This document shows positions 28,779 through 37,413 of a stretch of 64,000 bases of DNA, in pieces. The stretch is from the NCBI RefSeq assembly GCF_900184945.1, contig NZ_FXYF01000006.1, positions 186,001-250,000 on the forward strand, read 5' to 3'. Below the pieces are notes generated by a model that searched no databases, was not told where the DNA came from, and saw only the letters and a list, made by a program, of their open reading frames with translations. Origin of the DNA: Antarctobacter aquimaris. GTDB taxonomy: Bacteria; Pseudomonadota; Alphaproteobacteria; Rhodobacterales; Rhodobacteraceae. Both the position numbers and the translations under genes were made by a program. Position 1 is the stretch's first letter; each line of letters starts with the position of its first letter.

Positions 28779-28940
28779 GTCATTGCGCGCGCCCCGCGCA
28801 TCGGTGTCATTGCGCGCGCCCCGCGCATCGGTGTCATTGCGCGCGCCCCGCGCATCGGTGTCATTGCGCGCGCCCCGCGCATCGGTGTCATTGCGCGCGT
28901 CCCGCGCATCGGTGTCATTGCGCGCCCGGGGCGCATCGGT
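28779..28940 (+). repeat. Six-copy 27-bp tandem repeat upstream of an oxidoreductase
   Basis: Six head-to-tail 27-base units (28779, 28806, 28833, 28860, 28887, 28914) start with GTCATTGCGCGCG. The first four are identical, the fifth has one substitution, and the sixth is degenerate in its middle. Each contains a short inverted repeat TGCGCG / CGCGCA around a 5-base loop. Because 27 is a multiple of 3, several frames stay open. One frame (28648-28974) would encode a 108-residue Ser-Leu-Arg-Ala-Pro-type repeat protein whose TGA overlaps the next ATG. I do not call it a gene, because its composition is repeat-driven. There are no unique spacers, so this is not a CRISPR array. Confidence 0.9.
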
Positions 28941-28970
28941 CAAACAAGGGGCGTCTCTGGAGGAGCCGCC

Positions 28971-30161
28971 ATGACCGCTGATTTCACGCTTTCGCACGGG
29001 CTGCGCGTGCCGCCGCTGGGCCGGCGTCTTCGGCTGGGCTTTGTCGGCGGCGGGCGGGGCGCCATCGTCGGCCCCTGGCACCGCCACGGCGCCTGGCTCT
29101 CGGGTCACTGGGACATCGTCGCCGGGGCGCTGTCGACCAACCCGGACAAGGCCCGCCTGTCGGCCGCCGACTGGTGCATCGCCCCCGACCGCGCCTTTTC
29201 CGACTACCGCGCCATGGCGCAGGCCGAGGCGGCGCGCGCGGACGGGATCGAGGCGGTCGCCATCTGCACCCCCAACCACAGCCACCACGAGATCGCCGCG
29301 CATTTCCTGAACGCCGGCCTCGACGTGATCCTCGACAAGCCGATGACCACGACGAACGCCGATGCCGAGGCGCTGGTGGCGCTGGCCGCCGAACGCGGGC
29401 GCATCCTGGCGCTGACCTACCCCTACGCCCACCACGCCATGATCCGGCAGGCGCAGGCACTGGTGGCCGAAGGCGCGATCGGCCGCATCACGCAGGTGCT
29501 GGTGGAATACGTGCAGGACTGGGGCGCAGAGCCCGATGCGCCGAACAACCGCTCGGTCGCCTGGCGGCGCGATCCGTCGGTGGTGGGGCGCACCTCGGCC
29601 ACCGGCGACATCGGCACCCACGCCTATCACCTGCTGAAGACGGTCACCGGGCTGGACGCGACGGCGCTGCGCGCCGATTTCCACCGCTGCGGCGGGGCGG
29701 CGGCGATGGAGGACACCGCCTTCATCAAGCTGCGGATGGAGAACGGCGCGCCGGGGCATGTCTGGGTCACGCAGGCGGCGCCGGGCAACTACTGCGGGCT
29801 GCGCCTGCGGGTCTTCGGTGACAAGGGCGGGCTGGAGTGGGACCAGGAGCACCCCGAGCACCTGCGCCTGACCCTGCTGAACGCCCCCGAACAGGTCATC
29901 GTGCGCGGCCACGGCAGCGGAATGCGCCCGGCGGCGGAACGGCTGGTCCACCTGCCGCGCGGGCATGGCGAGGCCCTGACCGACGCCTGGGCCAACCTCT
30001 ATTCCGAGATCGGCGTGGCGGTGGCGGCCCGGATCGCCGGGGTGACCCTGCCCGAAGGGCTGGTGCAGTTTCCCGGCGGGTCGGAGGGCCTCGCGGGTGT
30101 GCGGTTCATGAACGCCTGCGCCGACAGCGCCGAAGGCGACGCCTGTTGGGTCTCTCTCTAG
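28971..30161 (+). CDS. Gfo/Idh/MocA-family oxidoreductase
   Basis: This 396-residue NAD(P)-dependent sugar or inositol-type dehydrogenase has the Rossmann start [16 protein letters not shown], the nucleotide/substrate block [13 protein letters not shown], the catalytic lysine motif [13 protein letters not shown] (usually EKP in the family) and the C-terminal [10 protein letters not shown] helix. A strong GGAGGAG ribosome site precedes the ATG. The gene lies directly after the 27-bp repeat array and is followed by two terminator-like hairpins, so it appears monocistronic. The substrate is unknown. Confidence 0.9.
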   Translation: MTADFTLSHGLRVPPLGRRLRLGFVGGGRGAIVGPWHRHGAWLSGHWDIVAGALSTNPDKARLSAADWCIAPDRAFSDYRAMAQAEAARADGIEAVAICTPNHSHHEIAAHFLNAGLDVILDKPMTTTNADAEALVALAAERGRILALTYPYAHHAMIRQAQALVAEGAIGRITQVLVEYVQDWGAEPDAPNNRSVAWRRDPSVVGRTSATGDIGTHAYHLLKTVTGLDATALRADFHRCGGAAAMEDTAFIKLRMENGAPGHVWVTQAAPGNYCGLRLRVFGDKGGLEWDQEHPEHLRLTLLNAPEQVIVRGHGSGMRPAAERLVHLPRGHGEALTDAWANLYSEIGVAVAARIAGVTLPEGLVQFPGGSEGLAGVRFMNACADSAEGDACWVSL

Positions 30162-30204
30162 GCGTCCCCTTCCGGCCTTTCAGCACGACGGCCAAGGGGC
30201 GGCC

Positions 30205-30247
30205 AAGGCGTTTGCAAACGCCTTGAAGGGCCTTGCAAGGCCCTTTT
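30205..30247 (+). terminator. Tandem terminator hairpins
   Basis: Two adjacent 20-base palindromes, AAGGCGTTTGCAAACGCCTT (30205-30224) and AAGGGCCTTGCAAGGCCCTT (30226-30245), lie after the oxidoreductase gene, and the second runs into TT. The first resembles the palindromes at 18337 and 18440 in design. Confidence 0.7.
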
Positions 30248-30607
30248 CGCCCGGCCCCCAGTGGGTGGACACGGGTGAGCCGGACACCGCACGCGTCCAG
30301 AAGTGTCGGCACCTCACTTCGTTGGTTCTCAGGCCTGCGGCACCGCAGAGGTTGATCGCCAGTAATCCGCGCCGGGACCAGCCGCGCCAGGCCACGCCGC
30401 CCCATTCCGCGCTGCGTCCTCGACTGGTGAACAGGCCCCCTGCTTCTTCTGGCCGGAAATATCCCGGGGGTGCGCGCCACAGGCGCGCTTCGGGGGCAGA
30501 GCCCCCGGCGGGCCGGGCCGGGCTCGATGCCCGGTCCGGTCCGACCGCCACCGCGGACCGCGTACAGGTGGCGACGACGATCCCGGGCATCCGGAAAACC
30601 CCGCGCC
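30248..30607. other. Intergenic region before glutaminase with motif and hairpin
   Basis: No gene is seen. A motif with CTTCTTCT followed by GCCGGAAATATCCCGGGG (30441-30470) precedes a 7-base-pair hairpin CGGGGGC-AGA-GCCCCCG (30491-30507), the same combination as at 4047-4098. Both flanking genes end here, so the region is a convergent terminator zone. Confidence 0.5.
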
Positions 30608-31528
30608 CTACGACGGCGCAAAGGCCGACCAGCCGGTGTGTTCGGCGATCCGCTCGGCCAGCCAGGTGCCGACCTTGGAATTGCCGTTGTCGTCCAGCCC
30701 GGGCGACCACACCGCGATCGAGGCCTTGCCCGGCGCCACCATCAGGATGCCGCCGCCCACCCCGCTCTTGCCCGGCAGGCCGACACGAAAGGCAAAGTTG
30801 CCCGACCCGTCATACTGTCCGCAGGTCATCATCAGCGCGTTGATCCGCCGCGCCCGCAGCGGCGACACCAGCCGCGGCGCCCCCGGCAGCAGCGCCAGCA
30901 TCCGCCCGGCGCGGGCCAGCTGGCGGCAGGTCATCTCGATGGCGCAGTGGTGCACATAGGTGCCCAGCACCCTGTCGGGCGCATTGAACAGGTTGCCGTG
31001 CGATTTCAGGTAATGGAGCAGCGCCATGTTGCGGTCGGCGGTGTCCTTTTCGGACTGCGCCACCGCCTTGTCGATGTGGATCTCGCCGTCCTCGGCGGCG
31101 GCGCGCAGCAGGCCCACGACCTCGGTCAGCGCCTGCCGCGGCTCGCGGTTGCCCAGCAGGGCGTCCGTGGTCACCAGCGCACCTGCGTTGATGAAGGGGT
31201 TGCGCGGACGGCCGCCCTCGTGCTCCAGCAGAAAGATGCTGTCAAAGGCGGTGCCCGACGGCTCCCGCCCGACCCGGCGCCACAGGTCGTCACCCACCCG
31301 CCCCAGCACGGCCGCCAGCGAAAACACCTTGGAAATGCTCTGGATCGAGAACGGCACCCGCGCGTCCCCGGCGCTGACCTCGGTCCCGTCCGCAAGGCAG
31401 ATCGCGACACCCACCTGCGCCGGATCGACGGCGGCAAGTTCCGGGATGTAGTTGGCGGGGATGCCCCAGTCCGCCGCCGCGCGCACCTCGGCCACCAGCG
31501 TCTCGAGCCGCGCCTGCAAACCGTCCAT
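30608..31528 (-). CDS. glsA: Glutaminase
   Basis: This 306-residue serine-dependent glutaminase hydrolyses glutamine to glutamate and ammonia. The catalytic Ser-x-x-Lys is in FSIQSISKVFSL (near residue 70), with further family blocks RNPFINAGALVTTDAL, ALMMTCGQYDGSGNFAFRVG and LPGKSGVGGGILMV. The length matches the bacterial family. The start is the ATG giving MDGLQARLETLV; earlier in-frame codons encode Pro/Gly-rich sequence with no family similarity. Confidence 0.95.
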   Translation of the reverse strand: MDGLQARLETLVAEVRAAADWGIPANYIPELAAVDPAQVGVAICLADGTEVSAGDARVPFSIQSISKVFSLAAVLGRVGDDLWRRVGREPSGTAFDSIFLLEHEGGRPRNPFINAGALVTTDALLGNREPRQALTEVVGLLRAAAEDGEIHIDKAVAQSEKDTADRNMALLHYLKSHGNLFNAPDRVLGTYVHHCAIEMTCRQLARAGRMLALLPGAPRLVSPLRARRINALMMTCGQYDGSGNFAFRVGLPGKSGVGGGILMVAPGKASIAVWSPGLDDNGNSKVGTWLAERIAEHTGWSAFAPS

Positions 31529-31730
31529 CACGCGGTCACGACGCGTTTCATGACTGCCGCCTCCCGGGGGGCCAGCAGGCAGCGGGCAGGGTCCGGGGTC
31601 AGCGGGGCGGGAAGGTCGAGACTGGGCATATTCCACCGGGGAAACCTACACCCCCGTGATCCAATCGAGTCATCAAGACAAATACAACCCTTTCGCGCGC
31701 CCGGACCGAACCCGGACGCGCGACGCGCCG

Positions 31731-34700
31731 TCACGTCTTGGCCAGCCGGTAGATCGCCGGGATCACCAGCACGGTCAGCGCGGTGGATGAGATCAGGCCG
31801 AACAGCAGCGAGATCGCCAGCCCCTGAAAGATCGGGTCGGCCAGGATCACCACCGCGCCGATCATCGCCGCAAGGGCGGTCAGCAGGATCGGCTTGAACC
31901 GCGTCGCCCCCGCCTCGATCAGCAGGTCGACGGTGACGCGGCCTTCCGGGTCGGCGTGGCGGATGAAGTCCACCAGCAGGATCGAGTTGCGCACGATGAT
32001 CCCCGCCAGCGCGATGAAGCCGATCATCGAGGTCGCAGAGAACGGCGCGCCGAACAGCCAGTGCCCGCCGACGATGCCGAGAAAGGTCAGCGGCACCGGC
32101 GTCAGGATCACCAGCGGCAGCCGGAACGACCCGAACTGAGCGACGACAAGGATATAGATGCCCAGCAGCGCCACGCCAAAGGCCGCGCCCATGTCGCGGA
32201 AGGTGATCCAGGTCACCTCCCATTCGCCGTCCCACAGCAGCACCGGGTGATCCGTTTCCTGTGGCTGGCCGTTCAGGCGGATCTCGGGTTTCTCCAGCCC
32301 GGTCCAGTCCATCGCGTCCAGCTGTTCGGCCACCGCGAGCATGCCGTAGAGCGGCGCCTCGAAGGTCCCGGCCAGTTCGCCCGTGACCATGACCACGTCA
32401 AAACCGTTGTGGCGGAACACCGGGTAAGAGGCGCGTTCCTCGGTCAGGGTGACGATGTCGCCCAGTTCCACCACCCCGCGCGCGCCGGGGATGGCGTTGG
32501 CGGGCACCGGGATCGCCAGCGCGCGTTCGTCCATGGTGCGGTCGCCCTGCGCGCGGGCGATGACGATGGGGATCGGCCGCCGCCCCTCGCCCCGGTGCGA
32601 GTATCCCACCGTCGTGGTGCTGTTTAGCAGCCGCAAGGTGTGCAACGCATCCGCCTCCTGCACCTTGTAGAAGTCGAGGTCGCTGGGCGACAGCTCGGCC
32701 CGCAGGCGGCGCGGCCGTTCGCCCAGGTTGTCGTCCACGTCGACGATGTAGGGCACCTGTTCAAAGGCCGTGCGGATCCTCGCCGCCGTCTCCTGCCGGG
32801 TCTCGGCATCCGGTCCGTAGACCTCGGCCAGCAGGGTCGAGATCACCGGCGGGCCGGGCGGCGGTTCGACCACCTTGACCACGGTGCCCTTCGGCACCTC
32901 CAGCGCCTTGAGCCGCTCGCGCAGGTCCAGCGCGATCTCGTGGCTGGTGCGCTCGCGGTCGGTCTTGGCGGCCAGGTTCAGCTGCACCTCGCCCATCTCG
33001 GGGCTCTGGCGCAGGAAGTAGTGCCGCACCAGCCCGTTGAAGTTGAAGGCGGCGGCGGTGCCGGCGTGGCTTTGCGCGGTGTGCACCTCGGGCAGGTGCA
33101 GCGCGACATGGGCGGCGGCGCTGGCCACCGCGTCCGTCGCCTCGACCGAGGCCCCCTCGGGCAGGTCGATGACGATGGCGAGTTCGGACTTGTTGTCGAA
33201 GGGCAGCAGTTTCACCGTCACGTCACGGGTGTAGAAGGCCGCGAGCGAGCCGAAGGACAGCACCACCACCACCACCAGAAAGACGAAACTGCCGAATTTC
33301 GACGCCAGCAGCGGCCGCGCGACGGCGGCATAGACCCGGCCCAGCGCGCCGCCGTGGCCATGATCGCCGTGCCCCGAATGACTGGCATAGGCGCGCCCGG
33401 CGATCTTAAGCATCAGCCAGGGCGTGATCATCACCGCGACAAAGAAGGAAAAGATCATTGCAGCCGAGGCATTGGCCGGGATCGGGCTCATGTAGGGGCC
33501 CATCAGGCCCGAGACGAAGAGCATGGGCAGCAGCGCCACCACCACGGTCAGCGTGGCCACGATGGTGGGGTTGCCCACCTCGGCCACGGCGGCGATGGCG
33601 GCCTCGCGGCCCTCACGCCCGCCGATGCGGCCCGCCCAGTGCCGGGCGATGTTCTCGATCACCACGATGGCGTCGTCGACCAGAATGCCGATGGAAAAGA
33701 TCAGCGCGAACAGCGACACGCGGTTCAGCGTGTAGCCCATGATATAGGCCGCAAACAGCGTCAGCAGGATGGTGACGGGAATGACGATGGCGACCACCAG
33801 CGCCTCGCGCCAGCCGATCGCCAGCAGCACCAGCACGACGATGGACACAGTGGCCAGCGCCAGGTGGAACAGCAGTTCGTTGGCCTTTTCATCCGCCGTC
33901 TCGCCGTAGTCGCGGGTGATCTCGACCGCGACGCTGTCGGGGATCAGCCCCCCTTCCATCGCCTCGACCCGGTGCAGGATCTCCTCGGCGACGATGACGG
34001 CATTGGCCCCGGCGCGCTTGGCCAGGGCCAGCGTGACGGCGGGGCGGCGGGTGATCTCGTCACCTTCGCGGGCGTAGGTGGCGACGTGGTGTTCGTCGAG
34101 GTCCGAGACGAATCCCACCTCGGCCACGTCGCGGACATAGACGGTGCGGCCGTCGCGCGTGGTCAGCTCGAGGTTGGCGATCTCCTCGGGGGTGGACAGC
34201 GTCTTGCCGATGATCAGGCCGATCTGCTCGCCCCCGTCGCGCAGGGTGCCCGCCGGGGCCGCGCTGTTGGCGCCCTGCACCTTGGCGGCGAGTTGCTGGA
34301 GCGTCACGCCGAAGAGGGCGAGCTTTTCCGGGTCGGGCGCGACGCGCAGCGCCTCGTCGGTGGCGCCGACAAGGTAGGTCAGCCCGACATCGTCGATCCT
34401 GGCCAGTTCGACCTGCACCTCGCGGGCGATGCGGGTGAGGTCGGCGGCGCCGATATCCTCCTGCCCCGAAACCGGCGCGAAGGTCAGCGAGACGATGGCC
34501 ACATCGTTGATCCCGCGCCCCACCACCAGCGGTTCGGGAATGCCCACGGGGATACGGTCGAGGTTGGCCAGCAGCTTGTCCCGCACCCGCAGGATGGCGG
34601 TGTCCGACGGCACGCCCACCAGGAATCGCGCCGTGACCATGACCTGATCGTCGCGGGTGTCGGAATAGACGTGTTCGACCTCGTCGATGCCCTTGACGAT

Positions 34701-34943
34701 GGTCTCCAAGGGCTCGGTGATCAGCTTGACGGCATCCTCGGCCTTCAGCCCGTCGGCCTGCACGTGGATGTCCACCAGCGGGACCGAGATCTGCGGCTCT
34801 TCCTCGCGCGGCAGGCTGACAAGGGCGATCATGCCCACCGCCAGCGAGGCGAGCAGGAACAGCGGTGTCAGCGGCGAGGTGATGAAGGCGCGGGTCAGCC
34901 GCCCGGCAAGGCCCAGCGCGGCGGGGGTATTGCTGTCATTCAT
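31731..34943 (-). CDS. RND efflux transporter permease
   Basis: The 1070-residue inner-membrane pump belongs to the AcrB/HAE-type RND family. It has an N-terminal membrane segment, a first large periplasmic domain, a central bundle with the proton-relay region GILVDDAIVVIENIARHWA, a second periplasmic domain and a C-terminal bundle ending GLISSTALTVLVIPAIYRLA. The PREEEPQI segment after the first helix is typical of a proteobacterial subgroup. A His-rich cytoplasmic loop (SHSGHGDHGHGG) lies mid-protein. It overlaps the adaptor gene by 8 bases. No outer-membrane channel is in the window. Confidence 0.94.
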   Translation of the reverse strand: MNDSNTPAALGLAGRLTRAFITSPLTPLFLLASLAVGMIALVSLPREEEPQISVPLVDIHVQADGLKAEDAVKLITEPLETIVKGIDEVEHVYSDTRDDQVMVTARFLVGVPSDTAILRVRDKLLANLDRIPVGIPEPLVVGRGINDVAIVSLTFAPVSGQEDIGAADLTRIAREVQVELARIDDVGLTYLVGATDEALRVAPDPEKLALFGVTLQQLAAKVQGANSAAPAGTLRDGGEQIGLIIGKTLSTPEEIANLELTTRDGRTVYVRDVAEVGFVSDLDEHHVATYAREGDEITRRPAVTLALAKRAGANAVIVAEEILHRVEAMEGGLIPDSVAVEITRDYGETADEKANELLFHLALATVSIVVLVLLAIGWREALVVAIVIPVTILLTLFAAYIMGYTLNRVSLFALIFSIGILVDDAIVVIENIARHWAGRIGGREGREAAIAAVAEVGNPTIVATLTVVVALLPMLFVSGLMGPYMSPIPANASAAMIFSFFVAVMITPWLMLKIAGRAYASHSGHGDHGHGGALGRVYAAVARPLLASKFGSFVFLVVVVVLSFGSLAAFYTRDVTVKLLPFDNKSELAIVIDLPEGASVEATDAVASAAAHVALHLPEVHTAQSHAGTAAAFNFNGLVRHYFLRQSPEMGEVQLNLAAKTDRERTSHEIALDLRERLKALEVPKGTVVKVVEPPPGPPVISTLLAEVYGPDAETRQETAARIRTAFEQVPYIVDVDDNLGERPRRLRAELSPSDLDFYKVQEADALHTLRLLNSTTTVGYSHRGEGRRPIPIVIARAQGDRTMDERALAIPVPANAIPGARGVVELGDIVTLTEERASYPVFRHNGFDVVMVTGELAGTFEAPLYGMLAVAEQLDAMDWTGLEKPEIRLNGQPQETDHPVLLWDGEWEVTWITFRDMGAAFGVALLGIYILVVAQFGSFRLPLVILTPVPLTFLGIVGGHWLFGAPFSATSMIGFIALAGIIVRNSILLVDFIRHADPEGRVTVDLLIEAGATRFKPILLTALAAMIGAVVILADPIFQGLAISLLFGLISSTALTVLVIPAIYRLAKT

Positions 34944-35925
34944 GACCGATGACCACCGTCTCGCCGGCCTTGAGGCCGGTCAGCACCTCGACCCAGACAG
35001 CACCGTCGCGGGCGACGCTGCCGCCCGGCACCACGACGCGGCGCACCTCCGTCCCGTCAGCGGTGACGGTCACGAAATCCAGCCCGCCGTGGCGCGTCAG
35101 CGCCGCCTGCGGCACGAGGATCGCGGCGCGTTCGCCCACCGGCAGGCGCACCGGGACGCGGCGGCCGACGAACCAGCCATCCAGCCCCTCGACCTCGACA
35201 TCGGCCTGCACGCGGCCGCCCTCGATCTGCGGGTAGAGCTTGACCAGCCTGCCGGTCTGGCGGTCCTCGGTGCTGGTGCCGATCTCGATCTCGGCGCCCT
35301 CGATCAGGTCGCCGGCGTGACGCTCGGGCACCGCGAGGCGCAGGTAGACCCCGCCGCCCGCGATCACCGCCGCCGCCTCGCCCGGCGCCACCACCGACCC
35401 GCGCGAGATCGGCACGGACAGCACCACTCCCTCGTCCGGGGCCAGGATCGCGCCCTCGGCGATCTGCTGTTCGACCACCAGCCGTTCGGATTGCAGGCTG
35501 CGGATCTCGCCCTGGATCACGTCGACGGCGGTCTGCAACTGGTCGAACCGCTGCGCGGTGATGACACCGCGTTCGATCAGCGTCTGGCCGCGCGCCAGCT
35601 CCGCCTTGGCGGTGTCCAGCTGCGCCGTGGCCGAGGCCAGCCGCGCATCCAGCGAGTCGATGGCGAACTGCAACTTGTCGTCCTCGACCAGCGCGATGCG
35701 CTGCCCGGCGGTCACGCGGTCGCCCTCGGTCACCAGCAGGTCGACCACCGTGCCGCCGATCCGGGCGCGTGCCGGCACGCGGTCGCGCGTTTCGACCTGG
35801 CCGTAGACGGCCTTCCATTCCACCACGGCGCTTGCGCTGACGGTCAGCGTCTCGGCCCGCGCACTTCCGACGGCCACGGCCAGCGCAAGGCCCGCCGCCG
35901 CGGTCAGCATATCCCTCGTCCGCAT
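34936..35925 (-). CDS. RND efflux periplasmic adaptor (membrane fusion protein)
   Basis: This 329-residue exported adaptor has a signal peptide ending near ARAET, a lipoyl-like segment (ARIGGTVVDLLVTEGDRVTAGQ), a coiled-coil hairpin at about residues 80-150 (rich in Leu, Ala and Gln) and a second lipoyl half, GAILAPDEGVVLSVPISRG. A beta-barrel domain follows. The ATG chosen has AGGAGAA upstream; an earlier in-frame Met was rejected because it would bury the signal peptide. It is the first gene of the efflux pair. Confidence 0.92.
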   Translation of the reverse strand: MRTRDMLTAAAGLALAVAVGSARAETLTVSASAVVEWKAVYGQVETRDRVPARARIGGTVVDLLVTEGDRVTAGQRIALVEDDKLQFAIDSLDARLASATAQLDTAKAELARGQTLIERGVITAQRFDQLQTAVDVIQGEIRSLQSERLVVEQQIAEGAILAPDEGVVLSVPISRGSVVAPGEAAAVIAGGGVYLRLAVPERHAGDLIEGAEIEIGTSTEDRQTGRLVKLYPQIEGGRVQADVEVEGLDGWFVGRRVPVRLPVGERAAILVPQAALTRHGGLDFVTVTADGTEVRRVVVPGGSVARDGAVWVEVLTGLKAGETVVIGHE

Positions 35926-36114
35926 CTGGTTCTCCTGTCTGCCCTCGGGCGCAGCGCACCGGGACCATGGCATGCCCGATCCTGCCGGAACGGGCGTCAA
36001 ATTCGCTTTTAAGAATATGACTGCGCGCGGGAATGTTCAAGCGGCTGAACCCCTGCGACCCCGCGCCAGGCAGGACCGCAGGGGCGGCCGATTGTCACTG
36101 TCGCCGCGCCACGG

Positions 36115-37296
36115 TCAGCGGATCAGGCCCAGCTTTGGGAAATCCACCCCGATCGGCGCCGCGAGATCCTCCATCGAGTCGTAGAGCAGCTCCAGCGCGT
36201 AATGCGGGTTGTGGACGTGGATGCCATGGTCGGCATCGACGACCTTCCAGTTGTAGGCCGCCTTCAGCAGGCGGGGCGCCCAGCTGGCATAGGCCACCGG
36301 GGCGCCGTCTGCCTCGTCCTTCAGCCCGTCGCCGTTGGCGTCGGTGAAGAAGTACGGATAGCTGTGACCGTCATAGACGAAGGGCGTGCCGATCACCTCT
36401 TCGGCGTAGGATTTCATCATGCCCATCAGCCGCTGGTGGTTGGCCTCGATGTCGCCCTTGATCCCCTTGGCCGCGTCGCCGCTGCCGTCATGGCTGACGC
36501 GCGAGATGCGGATGTCAGAGGCCTTGCCGGTCTCGTGGCACATCAGGCAGGTGTCCTCGGTCACCGTCAGGCTGTGCGGATCGTGGCAGGACAGGCAGGT
36601 CGAGACCGGCTTGGCGTGCAGGAAACGGCCGGCATAGGTCTTGTCGGGGTATTCATAGCCCAGCCCGCCGTAGCTGCCCAGCGTGGTGACCGCCGCCAGC
36701 GCGTAGTGCGGGTTGACGAAGCGCAGCTTGGGGTTGATCTCGTCGTCGGGCATGTCGGCCACGGCCTTGCTGACCGAGGCACCGGCAGCGCGGCCGGAAT
36801 GGCAGGTCACGCAGGCGGCGTCGCCCACCGTGACCGGGTGTTCCAGCCCGGACGGCAGCGTCACCCGCGTGACGGTGCCCAGGTTGGGGTTGTGGCAGGT
36901 GTCGCAATCGACCACCCCCCCGACCGGGATCGGGCTTTCGGGCAGGCCCACCGGGCTGCCGTCCAACCCGTGGAAATTGCGAAAGCCCGCGCCCGAGTGG
37001 CAGACCGAACAGACCGCCGGAATGCTGCCTTCCTCGTCCCAGTGGGCAAACGATTCGGAGGCCCGGTCCGAATGCCCGCCGCGCACCCAGGCCGCGATGG
37101 CGCGGGCGTTCGGAATGGCGATCCGGTTGGGCGAAAACGGCCCGCTGGGCGGCACCACGTAGGTCGGCAACCCCTCGACCGAGTCGACCGTGTTGGCGGA
37201 CTGGGCAAATGAGGGCGCCGCCGAAAGCGCGACCAGCGCCGCCGCGGCGGCAAGGCCGTTCAAAAGGCTTCGGGACAGTCGTTGCGGTGTCATCAT
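36115..37296 (-). CDS. Periplasmic pentaheme c-type cytochrome
   Basis: The 393-residue protein has a signal peptide (cleavage near SFAQS, residue 32) and five CxxCH haem sites, with cysteine pairs and histidines at about C96/C99/H100, C131/C134/H135, C162/C165/H166, C234/C237/H238 and C250/C253/H254. Between sites 3 and 4 lies a conserved-looking NPHYALAAVTTLGSYGGLGY, and a similar NPHYALELLYDS recurs at the C-terminus. It is transcribed divergently from the nqr operon across about 117 bases, suggesting joint control and possibly an electron-transfer link. I do not recognise a named family; annotation pipelines would call it a multiheme cytochrome. Confidence 0.9.
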   Translation of the reverse strand: MMTPQRLSRSLLNGLAAAAALVALSAAPSFAQSANTVDSVEGLPTYVVPPSGPFSPNRIAIPNARAIAAWVRGGHSDRASESFAHWDEEGSIPAVCSVCHSGAGFRNFHGLDGSPVGLPESPIPVGGVVDCDTCHNPNLGTVTRVTLPSGLEHPVTVGDAACVTCHSGRAAGASVSKAVADMPDDEINPKLRFVNPHYALAAVTTLGSYGGLGYEYPDKTYAGRFLHAKPVSTCLSCHDPHSLTVTEDTCLMCHETGKASDIRISRVSHDGSGDAAKGIKGDIEANHQRLMGMMKSYAEEVIGTPFVYDGHSYPYFFTDANGDGLKDEADGAPVAYASWAPRLLKAAYNWKVVDADHGIHVHNPHYALELLYDSMEDLAAPIGVDFPKLGLIR

Positions 37297-37353
37297 GGCG
37301 ATCCAGCTTTTGTGAAAATGATGTCGCGCGCTGATGTCACCATAGGTTGACGC

Positions 37354-37366
37354 TGCGAGTCTCGCA
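37354..37366. promoter_or_regulatory. Palindrome in the cytochrome/nqr divergent region
   Basis: TGCGAG-T-CTCGCA is a perfect inverted repeat. It lies between a TTGACG (37347-37352) on the + strand and, on the - strand, a TTGCGA...TATGGT pair that overlaps it. It is well placed to be an operator for both directions; the regulator is unknown. Confidence 0.45.
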
Positions 37367-37413
37367 ACGCAAACTCTGCATATGACTCGCGGATCGAGTG
37401 AAAGAGGTGCGAC

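Noticed and set aside
28779-28940. Regularly repeated units resembling a CRISPR array
   Set aside because: The units are head-to-tail with no unique spacers between them, and no cas genes are near. It is a simple tandem repeat.
28648-28974. A 108-codon + strand frame ending at the dehydrogenase start
   Set aside because: It has no convincing ribosome site, most of its length is the 27-bp repeat, and two other frames are equally open across it. Kept only as a possibility in the repeat finding.
32640-34952. A 770-codon open frame on the + strand
   Set aside because: It is antisense to the RND permease, is rich in Gly/Arg/His/Asp with no family similarity, and results from high GC at third positions.
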